NCBI RefSeq assembly: GCF_022012415.1
Contig: NZ_JAKLTR010000002.1
Location: 186,001 to 250,000 of the forward strand
Length of the DNA: 64,000 nt
DNA from: Terrimonas ginsenosidimutans
GTDB lineage: Bacteria > Bacteroidota > Bacteroidia > Chitinophagales > Chitinophagaceae
Direction: 5' to 3'
Shown here: one piece after another, positions 33,916 through 42,880 of the stretch
Layout of the letters: each line of letters starts with the position of its first letter
Position numbering within the stretch: position 1 is the first letter of the stretch
Position numbers and translations under genes: made by a program
Notes under the pieces: model-generated
What the model was told of the DNA's origin: nothing
The model's input: only the letters and a program-made list of their open reading frames with translations
The model's database searches: none

Positions 33916-34464
33916 TTAATCTTGCGGGATATAATAAGCCGGAAAATCTTTTCGCAGACTATTCAAAACATCTTTGTTCTCCTCCGATAAATTCAGCACA
34001 ACAATATCATCATCCGTGGATTCTATCCATTCGCCGTCCTGTTCTTCATAAATAGACCGGGCTTTATCTGCCAGTACCTCCATTCCGTTTTTGGTGTAAA
34101 ATGAACGCAGCCTTTGTTCACAAAACCCGATCATTTGTATATTTCTGTCCTTTGCCTCTTTGGTAATTTTTCGTAGCAGTAAACTTCCATATCCTTTCTG
34201 TTTTTCGACGGAAACGAACCCTACGAATTCGGCGAAGTTGTAGGTCTTATCCGGTATGCGCAGAGAGAAATTATTGTTTATACGCGCAAGGCTCAATATG
34301 CATTCATTTTTATCAATTAGCAGATAAAATTCAGAATGCCTGAATTTGTGTCTGAAGGTTGGCGCGTCCATCGCCATCCATTCTTTCATTTCCCAGTTGG
34401 TTAAAATGACTCCAATTTCAGTATCAGCTAGTTGATCGGCAGATTTTGTAATGAAGTTGTTCAT
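33916..34464 (-). CDS. GNAT-family N-acetyltransferase
   Basis: 182-residue acetyltransferase-fold protein. The acetyl-CoA-binding element is VGFVSVEKQKGYGSLLLRKI, then RNIQMIGFCEQRLRSFYTKNGMEVL, the usual ending with Tyr and Asn-Gly. About 60 further residues follow the fold (ESTDDDIVVLNLSEENKDV). No specific acceptor can be named. It is divergent from the UvrA-like gene (64 bp between starts). Confidence 0.8.
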   Translation of the reverse strand: MNNFITKSADQLADTEIGVILTNWEMKEWMAMDAPTFRHKFRHSEFYLLIDKNECILSLARINNNFSLRIPDKTYNFAEFVGFVSVEKQKGYGSLLLRKITKEAKDRNIQMIGFCEQRLRSFYTKNGMEVLADKARSIYEEQDGEWIESTDDDIVVLNLSEENKDVLNSLRKDFPAYYIPQD

Positions 34465-34528
34465 TGCCCTAAAGTTACTAAAGCTGTCTTAACTTGCCGG
34501 CGGGCATAATTGTTGAATCCATCTATTC

Positions 34529-37027
34529 ATGCAGAAGAAAAAGCAACACACCGGTTTTGTGGAAGTCAAAGGTGCGCGGGAGCATAACCTGAAGAATATT
34601 CATTTGTCTATACCCCGTGATGCAATGGTGGTGTTTACGGGCATTTCGGGCTCGGGAAAATCATCGCTCGCATTCGGCACCTTATATGCAGAGGCACAGA
34701 GAAGATATCTTGAATCTGTTTCACCCTATGCCCGCCGTTTATTTCATCAGTTATCCGTTCCCCAGGTTGAGGAGATCACCGGATTGCCGCCTGCCGTTGC
34801 TTTACAACAGCAGCGCGGAGCTGCGACCAACCGGTCAACACTTGGAAGCGTTACCACCATTTCCAATCTGCTGCGGATGCTTTATTCCCGTGCGGGCGAC
34901 TATCCTAAAGGTCAAACGATCTTATATGCAGAGTCCTTTTCGCCCAATACACCGGAAGGCGCCTGCCCAAGATGTCATGGACTGGGGCGTATATATGACG
35001 TAACGGAACAGTCGATGGTACCTGATGATTCGCTCTCCATTCGTGAAAGAGCAGTTGCTGCATGGCCAACTGCCTGGCATGGACAGAACCTTCGCGATAT
35101 TCTTATTACGCTCGGTTATGATGTGGATACACCGTGGCGTGATCTGCCGAAGAAAGACAGGGAGTGGATCCTGTTCACCGAAGAACAACCCGTTGTTCCG
35201 GTCTATGCGGGATTTTCCCATAAAGAAGTAAAACAGGCGATCAAACTGAAAGTGGCGCCAAGTTATAAAGGGACATTCACCAGTGCACGCAAACACGTAT
35301 TGCAGACCTTTGCGAATTCACAAAGCGCCATGCTGAAAAAACGGGCTCAACAATATATGGTGGCCTCTGATTGCCCTGTGTGCAACGGCAGGCGTTTGAA
35401 GAAAGAAGCATTGTCCATCACCTTTCAGGGTTATGATATAGCAGAGATCAGTTCCCTGCCGTTGGAGGAATTACATGAACTGCTGGTTGCAGCCCTGGGT
35501 CAGCCGTTTCAGGATGAACAGCAGCACCAGGTTGTATTGCGCATCGGGGAGGACATGGTTGCGCGGCTGAATGTATTGTTAAGGCTTGGGCTCGGTTATC
35601 TTTCTCTCGATCGGAGTACGCCTACTTTGTCTCCGGGTGAACTGCAGCGCATGCGCCTTGCCACACAGGTACGTGCCAATCTTTTCGGCGTTGTATATGT
35701 GCTGGATGAACCTTCTGCGGGGCTTCATCCTTCAGATACCGAAGCCTTGCTGGAAACACTCGATATGCTGAAAGCTGCGGGAAACTCGCTTTTTATTGTG
35801 GAGCATGATCTTGCAGTGATCAGGCATGCAGACTGGATCGTTGATGTTGGTCCTTTTGCCGGTCAGCTCGGAGGAGAGATCCTTTACAGCGGAAAGCTGG
35901 ATGGCCTTCAAAAAGTGGAAGCCTCGCTTACAAAGAATTACCTGCAGGAGCGATCACCGGTAGACTCACATCAGCGGTTGCCCAAAGGCTGGCTCAGGGT
36001 GAAGGATATTACCCGTAACAATCTGGACCGGCTGGCTGTTGATTTTCCGCTGGGGATCTTTACCGCAGTGACCGGTATTTCCGGTTCCGGGAAATCAAGC
36101 CTTGTAAGCCAGGCGCTGGTTGAACTGGTGTCTGCTGCGCTCGGCCAGGAATTGGTCAGTGAGAAAGAAGAAAGCGGAGCAGAGTGGGAGGAGAAACCCG
36201 TCCGTACAGAAAGTGGTGTCATCACCGCCGGGATGGAAAAAATTACGCGTTTGATCCAGGTTGATCAGAAAGCGATCGGGCGAACCCCGCGTTCAAACCT
36301 GGCTACATATACGGGGCTATTCGATCATGTGAGAAAAATATTCGCGGCGACAAGACTTGCCAAACAGCGGAAATATGACGCAGGTTATTTTTCGTTCAAT
36401 CTCCCGAAAGGCCGTTGTCCGAATTGCCAGGGTGAAGGGTTTGTTATGGTGGAATTATTATTCCTGCCCAGCGTATATACGCCCTGTCCGGTTTGTCATG
36501 GTTCGAGGTACACTGGTAAAACACTCGAAGTCACCTATCTTGAAAAGAACATAGCGCAGGTACTGGACATGACGGTGAATGAAGCGGCGCAATTTTTTAA
36601 ACAAGAGGAAACGGTCAGCCGGTCATTAAATGTACTGATCGAAGTAGGCCTGGGCTATCTCCGGCTTGGTCAGCCCGCAACAGAATTGTCGGGTGGTGAA
36701 GCACAGCGGATCAAGCTGGCTACGGAGTTACAACGGGTAGGCAAGGGCAATACGCTATATGTGTTGGATGAACCGACAACCGGCCTTCATCCGTTTGACG
36801 TGGAAAAGTTAATGAAGCAACTCCATAAACTGGTGGATGCCGGTAATACGGTGATCGTGGTTGAACATAATATGCGCGTGATCGCAGGGGCGGACTGGGT
36901 AATGGAGATCGGGCCGGGAGCTGGCGCTAAAGGTGGTCAGCTGGTTGTCGCCGGCACGCCGGAACAGGTATCGGCGCATCCGGAAAGCAGGACGGCACCG
37001 TATCTTCAGAAGTTCGTTATCCATTGA
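34529..37027 (+). CDS. UvrA-like ABC ATPase lacking the UvrB-binding domain
   Basis: 832-residue UvrA paralogue; canonical UvrA is about 940. Walker A motifs GISGSGKSS lie at about 38-46 and 516-524. The signatures are LSPGELQRMRLAT (degenerate, about 368) and LSGGEAQRIKLAT (about 720). The Walker B motifs are VLDEPSAGLH and VLDEPTTGLH. Zinc modules are CPRC(147-150)/CPVC(282-285) and CPNC(630-633)/CPVC(653-656). Straight after LLRMLYSRAGDYPKGQT the chain jumps to the ESFSPNTPEGACPRCHG segment, so the roughly 120-residue UvrB-binding domain is missing. This is the UvrA2 class seen in damage tolerance and antibiotic self-resistance. Confidence 0.9.
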   Translation: MQKKKQHTGFVEVKGAREHNLKNIHLSIPRDAMVVFTGISGSGKSSLAFGTLYAEAQRRYLESVSPYARRLFHQLSVPQVEEITGLPPAVALQQQRGAATNRSTLGSVTTISNLLRMLYSRAGDYPKGQTILYAESFSPNTPEGACPRCHGLGRIYDVTEQSMVPDDSLSIRERAVAAWPTAWHGQNLRDILITLGYDVDTPWRDLPKKDREWILFTEEQPVVPVYAGFSHKEVKQAIKLKVAPSYKGTFTSARKHVLQTFANSQSAMLKKRAQQYMVASDCPVCNGRRLKKEALSITFQGYDIAEISSLPLEELHELLVAALGQPFQDEQQHQVVLRIGEDMVARLNVLLRLGLGYLSLDRSTPTLSPGELQRMRLATQVRANLFGVVYVLDEPSAGLHPSDTEALLETLDMLKAAGNSLFIVEHDLAVIRHADWIVDVGPFAGQLGGEILYSGKLDGLQKVEASLTKNYLQERSPVDSHQRLPKGWLRVKDITRNNLDRLAVDFPLGIFTAVTGISGSGKSSLVSQALVELVSAALGQELVSEKEESGAEWEEKPVRTESGVITAGMEKITRLIQVDQKAIGRTPRSNLATYTGLFDHVRKIFAATRLAKQRKYDAGYFSFNLPKGRCPNCQGEGFVMVELLFLPSVYTPCPVCHGSRYTGKTLEVTYLEKNIAQVLDMTVNEAAQFFKQEETVSRSLNVLIEVGLGYLRLGQPATELSGGEAQRIKLATELQRVGKGNTLYVLDEPTTGLHPFDVEKLMKQLHKLVDAGNTVIVVEHNMRVIAGADWVMEIGPGAGAKGGQLVVAGTPEQVSAHPESRTAPYLQKFVIH

Positions 37028-37168
37028 CCGGCTTTAATCCGGATGAAGGACAAGGGGCAACGGACAACGAATGATCCTGTGATCCCGGTCGTCCATAACC
37101 ATGTGTTCAAATTGAGAGTTTTTCATTACTTTTCGATTAATTTTTACTCTAACTGATTAGCAGCGATC

Positions 37169-37774
37169 GTGCGAACGGAAGGCCTACATAATGAAAAATG
37201 GTTGATAACCAGAATGCAGGAAGGCGATGAACAGGCTTTTACTGTTCTGTATGGGCATTATGGCCCAAGGCTTTATGTCAATATCCTCCGTATGGTGAAA
37301 GACCAGGTGCAGGCGGAGGAGATCGTTCAGGAACTTTTTACGCGGATCTGGCAGCAGCGCCGTCATAAGGCAATCGCTGAAAATTTCCAGGGATATATCT
37401 ACCGGATCGGGCAAAACCTGGTGTATGATTTTTACAGGAGCCTCAAGCGTGATGCGCAACTCTTAGAAAAATTTCGGGTTTTTGCCCAACAGCATTACGA
37501 GCACATTGAAGAAGCTTTGCAAGACAAACAACATCATATATTCCTGCAACAGGCAATGAAGCAACTTTCTCCTCAGCAAAGACGGGTCTATGAACTCGTC
37601 AAAATAAATGGACATACCTATAAGCAGGCTGCGGAGATACTGGGGATCTCACCGCTTACGGTGAAGGAGTATCTTGTCGCAACCAATAAGTTAATACGCA
37701 ATTACATCTTAGCGAACACAGACGCGGCGGCAATACTGATAGTGAGCTGGTCGTTGTATTTTGGTTTACATTGA
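37169..37774 (+). CDS. ECF RNA polymerase sigma factor (PUL3)
   Basis: Extracytoplasmic-function sigma factor of the Bacteroidota expansion type, 201 residues from a GTG at 37169; the first ATG, at 37214, would cut into region 2. Region 2 is FTVLYGHYGPRLYVNILRMV to FQGYIYRIGQNLVYDFYRS. Region 4 is LSPQQRRVYELVKINGHTYKQAAEILGISPLTVKEYL. A hydrophobic C-terminal tail (ILIVSWSLYFGLH) is common in this group. The FecR anti-sigma gene follows after a palindrome, so this sigma should drive PUL3 when its receptor signals. Confidence 0.93.
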   Translation: MRTEGLHNEKWLITRMQEGDEQAFTVLYGHYGPRLYVNILRMVKDQVQAEEIVQELFTRIWQQRRHKAIAENFQGYIYRIGQNLVYDFYRSLKRDAQLLEKFRVFAQQHYEHIEEALQDKQHHIFLQQAMKQLSPQQRRVYELVKINGHTYKQAAEILGISPLTVKEYLVATNKLIRNYILANTDAAAILIVSWSLYFGLH

Positions 37775-37840
37775 TTTATCGTCTTTATCTTACATTCTAC
37801 TAACGGGTTGTTCTTACTCCTGCATGGCGTAAATGGTATT

Positions 37841-37917
37841 GCAGAGGGCGCAAAGAAACCGCAGAGAGCGCAGAGAAAATCTTTGCGTTCTCTGCGGTTT
37901 CTTTGCGTCCTCTGCGA
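37841..37917. repeat. Palindromic element of 9-bp repeats (CGCAGAGA/CGCAAAGA type)
   Basis: Left arm of 9-mers GCAGAGGGC, GCAAAGAAA, CCGCAGAGA and GCGCAGAGA, a short AAATC-type turn, then the near-exact inverse (TCTGCGGTT, CTTTGCG, TCTGCG units). The arms are about 35 bp. It lies between the sigma and anti-sigma genes of PUL3. It has no stop in the anti-sigma frame, which may mislead gene callers into extending that gene through it. Confidence 0.85.
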
Positions 37918-38002
37918 TACTCCCCCGCCGGTAAATTTTTTTTCTTTATCTATCCCCCCATTTGGTTTGCTCCTCCGTTCCTGTTCTAATAAAACTAACT
38001 GC

Positions 38003-39199
38003 GTGGACAAAAGGCATTACGATGAATTGTTCGATCGGCTGCTCGAGGGTAAGCTATCTGCTGAAGAAACGGAAGATTTACTAAAATGGATTCAGCGTGA
38101 GGAGAATAGGAGTGAAGTCTCAGATTCTATCTTAAGCGCTTTTCAACAAACGGCTTCTTCGCAGGAGGTTTCCCCGGAGATCCGGCAAAGGCTTCAGGCA
38201 CGTTTACCCCTGATCATCCAGGAAGGGAATGCAAGGCGTGATCTCCGAACCAACATCGTCCGCCAGTCCTGGTTCCGCTTTGCCGCTGCCGCCATCCTGA
38301 TCGGGATCGTCGGATTCTCTGTCTACAAATTCTTGCCTCAATCGTCTGATAATGTAAAAGTGCCGGTTACGGCGAACATCGCTTCTACGGATATTGCGCC
38401 GGGACATGAAGGCGCGGTGCTTACACTGGCCGATGGCCGCAAGATCCTGCTGGACAGCCTGGGTAACGGGATCATCGCTTCTTCGGAAGGTGCGGAGGTC
38501 AAGCTCTCTGATGGTCAGCTGATCTACGATAATGTATCAGACAACGCCACTGCTTCTTATTATAATACTATATCCACGCCGAAAGGTCGTTTCTTCCAGA
38601 TAGTCTTACCTGATCAGACGAAAGTCTGGCTGAATGCTGCTTCCTCACTTCGTTATCCAACGGCCTTTGCCGCGAACGAAAGACGTGTCGAGATCGATGG
38701 CGAAGCTTATTTCGAAGTGGCGAAAAACCCCGCTGCTCCCTTTATCGTAAAAGTGAATGACGAAACAACTGTGAGAGTACTGGGCACTCACTTTAATATC
38801 AACGCGTATACAAACGAGGAAGAGATCAGAACAACCCTGCTCGAAGGATCTGTCCAGGTATCAGGCAAAAGCAACCTGGCAACGATCAAGCCTGGCCAGC
38901 AGGCCAAGATCTCCCGCAATTCAGACAATACAGTGCGCATTGCGGAATCCGTGAACATCGACAAAGTGATGGCCTGGAAGAACGGCTCGTTCAACTTTGA
39001 AGACGCAACGCTCGAAGAGGTAATGCATCAGCTTGAAAGATGGTATGATATCGACGTGGTATACGAACAGGGCGTTCCAAAGATCGAATTCGTCGGAAAA
39101 ATGGGCCGCGATCTCTCACTCAAATCCGTTCTGCGCGGGCTCGAACTAAGCAAAGTCCGTTTCAAGCTCGAGGGGAGAAAGCTGCTGGTGTTGCCGTAG
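38003..39199 (+). CDS. FecR-family anti-sigma factor (PUL3)
   Basis: 398 residues from a GTG at 38003 (VDKRHYDELFDRLLEGKLSAEETEDLL, the expected start). The frame stays open to 37808 but has no ATG, and the upstream part is translated palindrome. The sigma-binding N-terminus covers about 1-75 and one membrane helix lies near 90-107 (FRFAAAAILIGIVGFSVYKFL). The FecR domain shows TPKGRFFQIVLPDQTKVWLNA and EAYFEVAKNPAAPF. The C-terminal DUF4974 begins FNFEDATLEEVMHQLERWY. It should transmit the signal from the STN domain of the downstream SusC to the ECF sigma. Confidence 0.93.
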   Translation: MDKRHYDELFDRLLEGKLSAEETEDLLKWIQREENRSEVSDSILSAFQQTASSQEVSPEIRQRLQARLPLIIQEGNARRDLRTNIVRQSWFRFAAAAILIGIVGFSVYKFLPQSSDNVKVPVTANIASTDIAPGHEGAVLTLADGRKILLDSLGNGIIASSEGAEVKLSDGQLIYDNVSDNATASYYNTISTPKGRFFQIVLPDQTKVWLNAASSLRYPTAFAANERRVEIDGEAYFEVAKNPAAPFIVKVNDETTVRVLGTHFNINAYTNEEEIRTTLLEGSVQVSGKSNLATIKPGQQAKISRNSDNTVRIAESVNIDKVMAWKNGSFNFEDATLEEVMHQLERWYDIDVVYEQGVPKIEFVGKMGRDLSLKSVLRGLELSKVRFKLEGRKLLVLP

Positions 39200-39202
39200 G
39201 TA

Positions 39203-39297
39203 AGTTTAAAAGTTTAATGGTTTAAAAGTTTAAAAGTTTTTCCGGTATGAATTGAACAGGTTAACATTTAAACCTTAAACATTTAAACTTTTAAACC
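39203..39297. repeat. Palindromic element of 8-bp repeats (GTTTAAAA type)
   Basis: Left arm units GTTTAAAA, GTTTAATG, GTTTAAAA, GTTTAAAA. The right arm has ACATTTAA- and ACTTTTAA-type units in inverted sense. It starts 3 bp past the anti-sigma stop, so it would form an AU-rich hairpin in the sigma/anti-sigma transcript and separate it from susC. Confidence 0.8.
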
Positions 39298-39324
39298 AAC
39301 AAATCATATGTAAAACTCTTTCAA

Positions 39325-39358
39325 TAAAAAAGCCACCAGGACTGCCATCCCGGTGGCT
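39325..39358 (-). terminator. Orphan minus-strand intrinsic terminator
   Basis: AGCCACC (39331-39337) pairs with GGTGGCT (39352-39358), with three more pairs inside after one mismatch. Read on the minus strand the stem is followed by TTTTTTATTG. It points left, into the anti-sigma/susC gap, where no minus-strand gene exists. Confidence 0.7.
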
Positions 39359-39403
39359 GCCCGATCACTCGGGAGTTCACTTTAAACGTTCGAGGAAAAT
39401 CAA
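39325..39403 (-). ncRNA. Candidate antisense small RNA in the susC leader of PUL3
   Basis: Predicted minus-strand transcript of about 78 nt. A -7 box TAATTTTG lies at 39416-39409, giving a start near 39403. The transcript contains a 5-bp hairpin CCCGA/TCGGG (39360-39373) and ends at an intrinsic terminator (39358-39325) with six T. No minus-strand protein gene lies upstream to need that terminator. It would pair with the untranslated leader of susC. Bacteroides fragilis DonS and related RNAs, which repress PULs, occupy the same position. The prediction rests on sequence signals alone. Confidence 0.5.
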
Positions 39404-39408
39404 ACATT

Positions 39409-39416
39409 CAAAATTA
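39409..39416 (-). promoter_or_regulatory. Promoter -7 box TAATTTTG of the candidate antisense RNA
   Basis: Exact TAnnTTTG match on the minus strand, 15 bp before the susC ATG. A TTTTCTG stretch (39441-39435 read on the minus strand) stands about 20 bp upstream as a poor -33 element. Confidence 0.45.
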
Positions 39417-39431
39417 AACCAATGCGAATTT

Positions 39432-42400
39432 ATGCAGAAAACTGCTTATTCTAACCGGCGCACTGCCGAGATGCCGGTTTCCGAAAAAAGGTCTGCGCAA
39501 TCAGCCTGGAAACCCCGGTGGCCGCGAAGGGTTCTCACCAAAACGCTGATAGTTATGAAACTTACGATTGTCTTTCTTGCATTGGGCATGCTGCATGCCC
39601 GGGCTGAAGGTTTTGGTCAAACCATTACCTTCTCTGGCAAGAATGTAACGCTTGCCAAAATCTTTACAGCCGTTGAAAAACAAACCGGCTATTCCATTTT
39701 TGCAAACAAAGAATTGCTGAAGGAATCCAGACCCGTTACCGTGTCTGCCTCAGGAATGCCTTTGACTGAATTTCTTGATCTCACTTTCAGGAATCAACCC
39801 CTGGGTTATGAGATCGAAAGCAAAACCATCTTTATTAAAGAAAAGCCGGTATCCCGCGCAGCGGACAGAACAGAGCTGACTGTTGCGGAGATCCCGAAAC
39901 TCGCGATCACTGGTACGGTTACGTCTTCAGATGGTACTCCGCTGGAGGGTGCAACCGTGTCTATCAAAGGTTCAAGAGAATCTGCGATCACTAATGCGGA
40001 AGGTCGCTATTCCATTTCTGCTGAAGGAACACAGGTGCTGGTATTCAGCTATGTGGGCTACACCAATCTTGAAGTGCCGGTGAATAACCGCACTACCATC
40101 GATGTTACCCTTGAAAAGGCGGTAAACGAAATGGAGCAGGTGGTTGTTACCGCTCTTGGTATCACCAGGAAGTCAAAAGCGCTTACTTACAATGTGCAGG
40201 AAGTAAAAGGCGATGAGCTTAACAGAGTGAAAGATGCCAACTTTGTAAACAGCCTTGTGGGTAAAGTTGCCGGTGCAACCATCAACAGTTCGTCTGCGGG
40301 CGCCGGTAGTTCATCCCGCGTGGTAATGCGTGGTGCAAAATCGATTACTGGTAATAACAATGCCCTGTATGTGATCGATGGTATACCGATGCCGAACAAC
40401 GTCCGCGGCCAGGCAGAAGACATATTCTCCGGAGCGGGACAAACAGGCGACTTTGTATCTAACATCAATCCTGAAGATATCGAAAGCCTTACTGTATTGA
40501 GTGGCCCGTCCGCGGCTGCACTTTATGGTAGCGCTGCTGCAAATGGTGTGATCGTGATCAACACCAAAAAAGGCGCAAAGAACAAAACGGAAGTTTCAGC
40601 TTCCAACTCAACGATGTTCTCCAATCCGCTGATGCTGCCGAAATTCCAGAACACGTATGGTCAGTCTGAAACCGGCAGCTATTACAGCTGGGGTGAAAAA
40701 CTGACAACTCCATCATCTTATCAGCCGAAGGATTATTTCCAGAATGGTTTGAACATCAGCAATTCGGTAACACTTTCTACCGGTACCGATAAGAACCAGA
40801 CATATGTTTCGCTGGGTAATGTGAACGCACGTGGGATCATTCCTAACAATGATTTCAATCGTTACAATTTCACGGCACGCAATACGTCTAGCTTCCTCGA
40901 TGGAAAAATGACACTCGATCTGGGCTTTATGGCCGGGATCGTTGACGAGCAGAATATGATCTCCCAGGGACAGTATTTCAACCCGCTGGTAGCTGTTTAT
41001 CTCTTCCCTCCCGGCGAAGATTTCAATAAAGTAAAAGCGTTTGAAAGATATGATCCTTCACGTAACCTGATGACGCAGTTCTGGCCTTACGGCGATAACG
41101 GTCTGATGATGCAGAACCCGTACTGGGTGACGGAGCGTGATCTCTTCCAGAATAAGAAGGAGCGCTACATGACCACCGCCGCACTGAAGTATCAGCTGAA
41201 CAGCTGGATCAACCTGACAGGCCGTGTGAAAATGGATAAGAACAACGAAAAAGCGGAGCGCAAATTTGCAGCCTCTACCAACCAGTTGTTCGCATCCGAA
41301 AGAGGGTACTACTCACTCAACACGATCGATAACCGTCAGATCTATGCGGACGCCCTTGTGAACATCAACAAAACATTGAGCAGCGATTACGTACTTACGG
41401 CAAACATCGGTGGTTCTATCGAAGATATCCGTGCCAACCAGTACATGTATGGCGGCAGGCTCCAGGGCGTTCCGAACTTGTATACATATGCAAATATCAG
41501 CACTACCGGTGCCGATATCTCTCAGACGGGTTACAGCAGACAAAAGCAATCTGTATTCGGAAGCGCACAACTCGCTTTCAGGAACAGTGTATTCCTTGAT
41601 GTTACAGGAAGAAATGACTTTGCTTCTACATTGGCAGAATCTATTAGCCAGTCGTTCTTCTATTCATCAGTAGGTCTCTCTGGTGTAATGACAGATCTGT
41701 TGCCGATCAAATCTGATATCTTATCATATCTGAAACTGCGTGGTTCTTATTCAGAAGTGGGTAATGAGCCGACGCATTTGCTGACGATCCCGACTTATCC
41801 GCTTGCAGGAGGTTTCCCTGTTACACAAACAAGGATGCCAAATCCAAACCTGAAGCCGGAGCTGACAAAGTCCATCGAACTCGGTCTGAATGCTTCATTG
41901 TTCAGAGGCGCATTGAATATTGATGCGACGGTGTACACATCCCGTACTTACAACCAGTTCTTTGAACCGACGCTTTCTGCTGCTTCCGGTTACACCAGTG
42001 TGATCGTGAATGCTGGCCGTGTTGATAATAAAGGTATCGAGGTGAGTGCGCGTTATAACCGCAAGTTTGGCGACCTGAATGTAAGCTCTTATGCAACCTA
42101 TTCATTGAACAGGAATAAGATCGTTGAGTTGTTGCCAGGCTGGGTTAACCCGATCACGAAAGAAGTGGTAACCCTGCGTGAGCTGGAAATGGCTGGTACA
42201 GGCAGTTACCGTATGACCCTGAAAGAAGGTGGTTCTATGGGTGATATTTATGTGAACACACTTCGTGTGGATGAGCATGGGGCGATCTATGTTGATCCGG
42301 GTTCACAGACCGTAGTGGCAGAACCAAACAAGTTCGTCTATGCGGGAAGTAACAATCCAAAATATAATCTTGGCTGGGGTAATAATCTTAACTGGAAAGG

Positions 42401-42857
42401 CATCGGTCTGAGCTTTCTCTTCACAGCAAGAGTTGGTGGTATCGTTGTATCCAACACACAGGCGATCATGGATGCGTTTGGTGTATCTGAAGCAACAGCA
42501 GAAGCAAGGGATAATGGCGGTGCGATCGTGAATGGCCGTCCGGTTCCTGCAAGAGAATACTACCAGGTAGTTGGTGCTGGTGCATCCGGCGGTATCGCAT
42601 CAATGTACACATACAGCGCAACGAACGTAAGACTGGCTGAATTGTCACTCGGGTATGACATCCCTGTGAAAAGATTCACCAACGTGATAAAGAAAATGAA
42701 TGTGTCATTGATCGGTCGTAACCTGTTCATGTTGTACAACAGGGCGCCGTTCGATCCTGAGTTGACTTCCAATACCCAGACTTATTTCCAGGGTATCGAC
42801 TATTTCATGATGCCAAGCCTTCGTTCTCTTGGCTTCTCGTTCAAATTAAATTTCTGA
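39432..42857 (+). CDS. SusC/RagA TonB-linked transporter with STN signalling domain (PUL3)
   Basis: 1141-residue importer and signal transducer. The ATG at 39432 gives a long basic N-terminal region before the hydrophobic core (VMKLTIVFLALGMLHARAEGFGQ), a common arrangement in such proteins; an ATG at 39555 is the alternative. The STN domain covers about 64-135 (NVTLAKIFTAVEKQTGYSIF to GYEIESKTIFIKEK). A carboxypeptidase-like sandwich follows, then the plug with VVVTALGITRK and AAALYGSAAANGVIVINT, and the barrel ends GFSFKLNF. The STN domain matches control by the upstream FecR/ECF pair. The susD gene starts 23 bp on. Confidence 0.95.
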   Translation: MQKTAYSNRRTAEMPVSEKRSAQSAWKPRWPRRVLTKTLIVMKLTIVFLALGMLHARAEGFGQTITFSGKNVTLAKIFTAVEKQTGYSIFANKELLKESRPVTVSASGMPLTEFLDLTFRNQPLGYEIESKTIFIKEKPVSRAADRTELTVAEIPKLAITGTVTSSDGTPLEGATVSIKGSRESAITNAEGRYSISAEGTQVLVFSYVGYTNLEVPVNNRTTIDVTLEKAVNEMEQVVVTALGITRKSKALTYNVQEVKGDELNRVKDANFVNSLVGKVAGATINSSSAGAGSSSRVVMRGAKSITGNNNALYVIDGIPMPNNVRGQAEDIFSGAGQTGDFVSNINPEDIESLTVLSGPSAAALYGSAAANGVIVINTKKGAKNKTEVSASNSTMFSNPLMLPKFQNTYGQSETGSYYSWGEKLTTPSSYQPKDYFQNGLNISNSVTLSTGTDKNQTYVSLGNVNARGIIPNNDFNRYNFTARNTSSFLDGKMTLDLGFMAGIVDEQNMISQGQYFNPLVAVYLFPPGEDFNKVKAFERYDPSRNLMTQFWPYGDNGLMMQNPYWVTERDLFQNKKERYMTTAALKYQLNSWINLTGRVKMDKNNEKAERKFAASTNQLFASERGYYSLNTIDNRQIYADALVNINKTLSSDYVLTANIGGSIEDIRANQYMYGGRLQGVPNLYTYANISTTGADISQTGYSRQKQSVFGSAQLAFRNSVFLDVTGRNDFASTLAESISQSFFYSSVGLSGVMTDLLPIKSDILSYLKLRGSYSEVGNEPTHLLTIPTYPLAGGFPVTQTRMPNPNLKPELTKSIELGLNASLFRGALNIDATVYTSRTYNQFFEPTLSAASGYTSVIVNAGRVDNKGIEVSARYNRKFGDLNVSSYATYSLNRNKIVELLPGWVNPITKEVVTLRELEMAGTGSYRMTLKEGGSMGDIYVNTLRVDEHGAIYVDPGSQTVVAEPNKFVYAGSNNPKYNLGWGNNLNWKGIGLSFLFTARVGGIVVSNTQAIMDAFGVSEATAEARDNGGAIVNGRPVPAREYYQVVGAGASGGIASMYTYSATNVRLAELSLGYDIPVKRFTNVIKKMNVSLIGRNLFMLYNRAPFDPELTSNTQTYFQGIDYFMMPSLRSLGFSFKLNF

Positions 42858-42880
42858 TCACCCAAGACACTTGATTCTAT

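Noticed and set aside
39331-39373. Hairpins before susC considered as a plus-strand terminator or riboswitch
   Set aside because: On the plus strand no T-run follows the main stem, and I could not match the pair of hairpins to a riboswitch class; the T-run is on the minus side.
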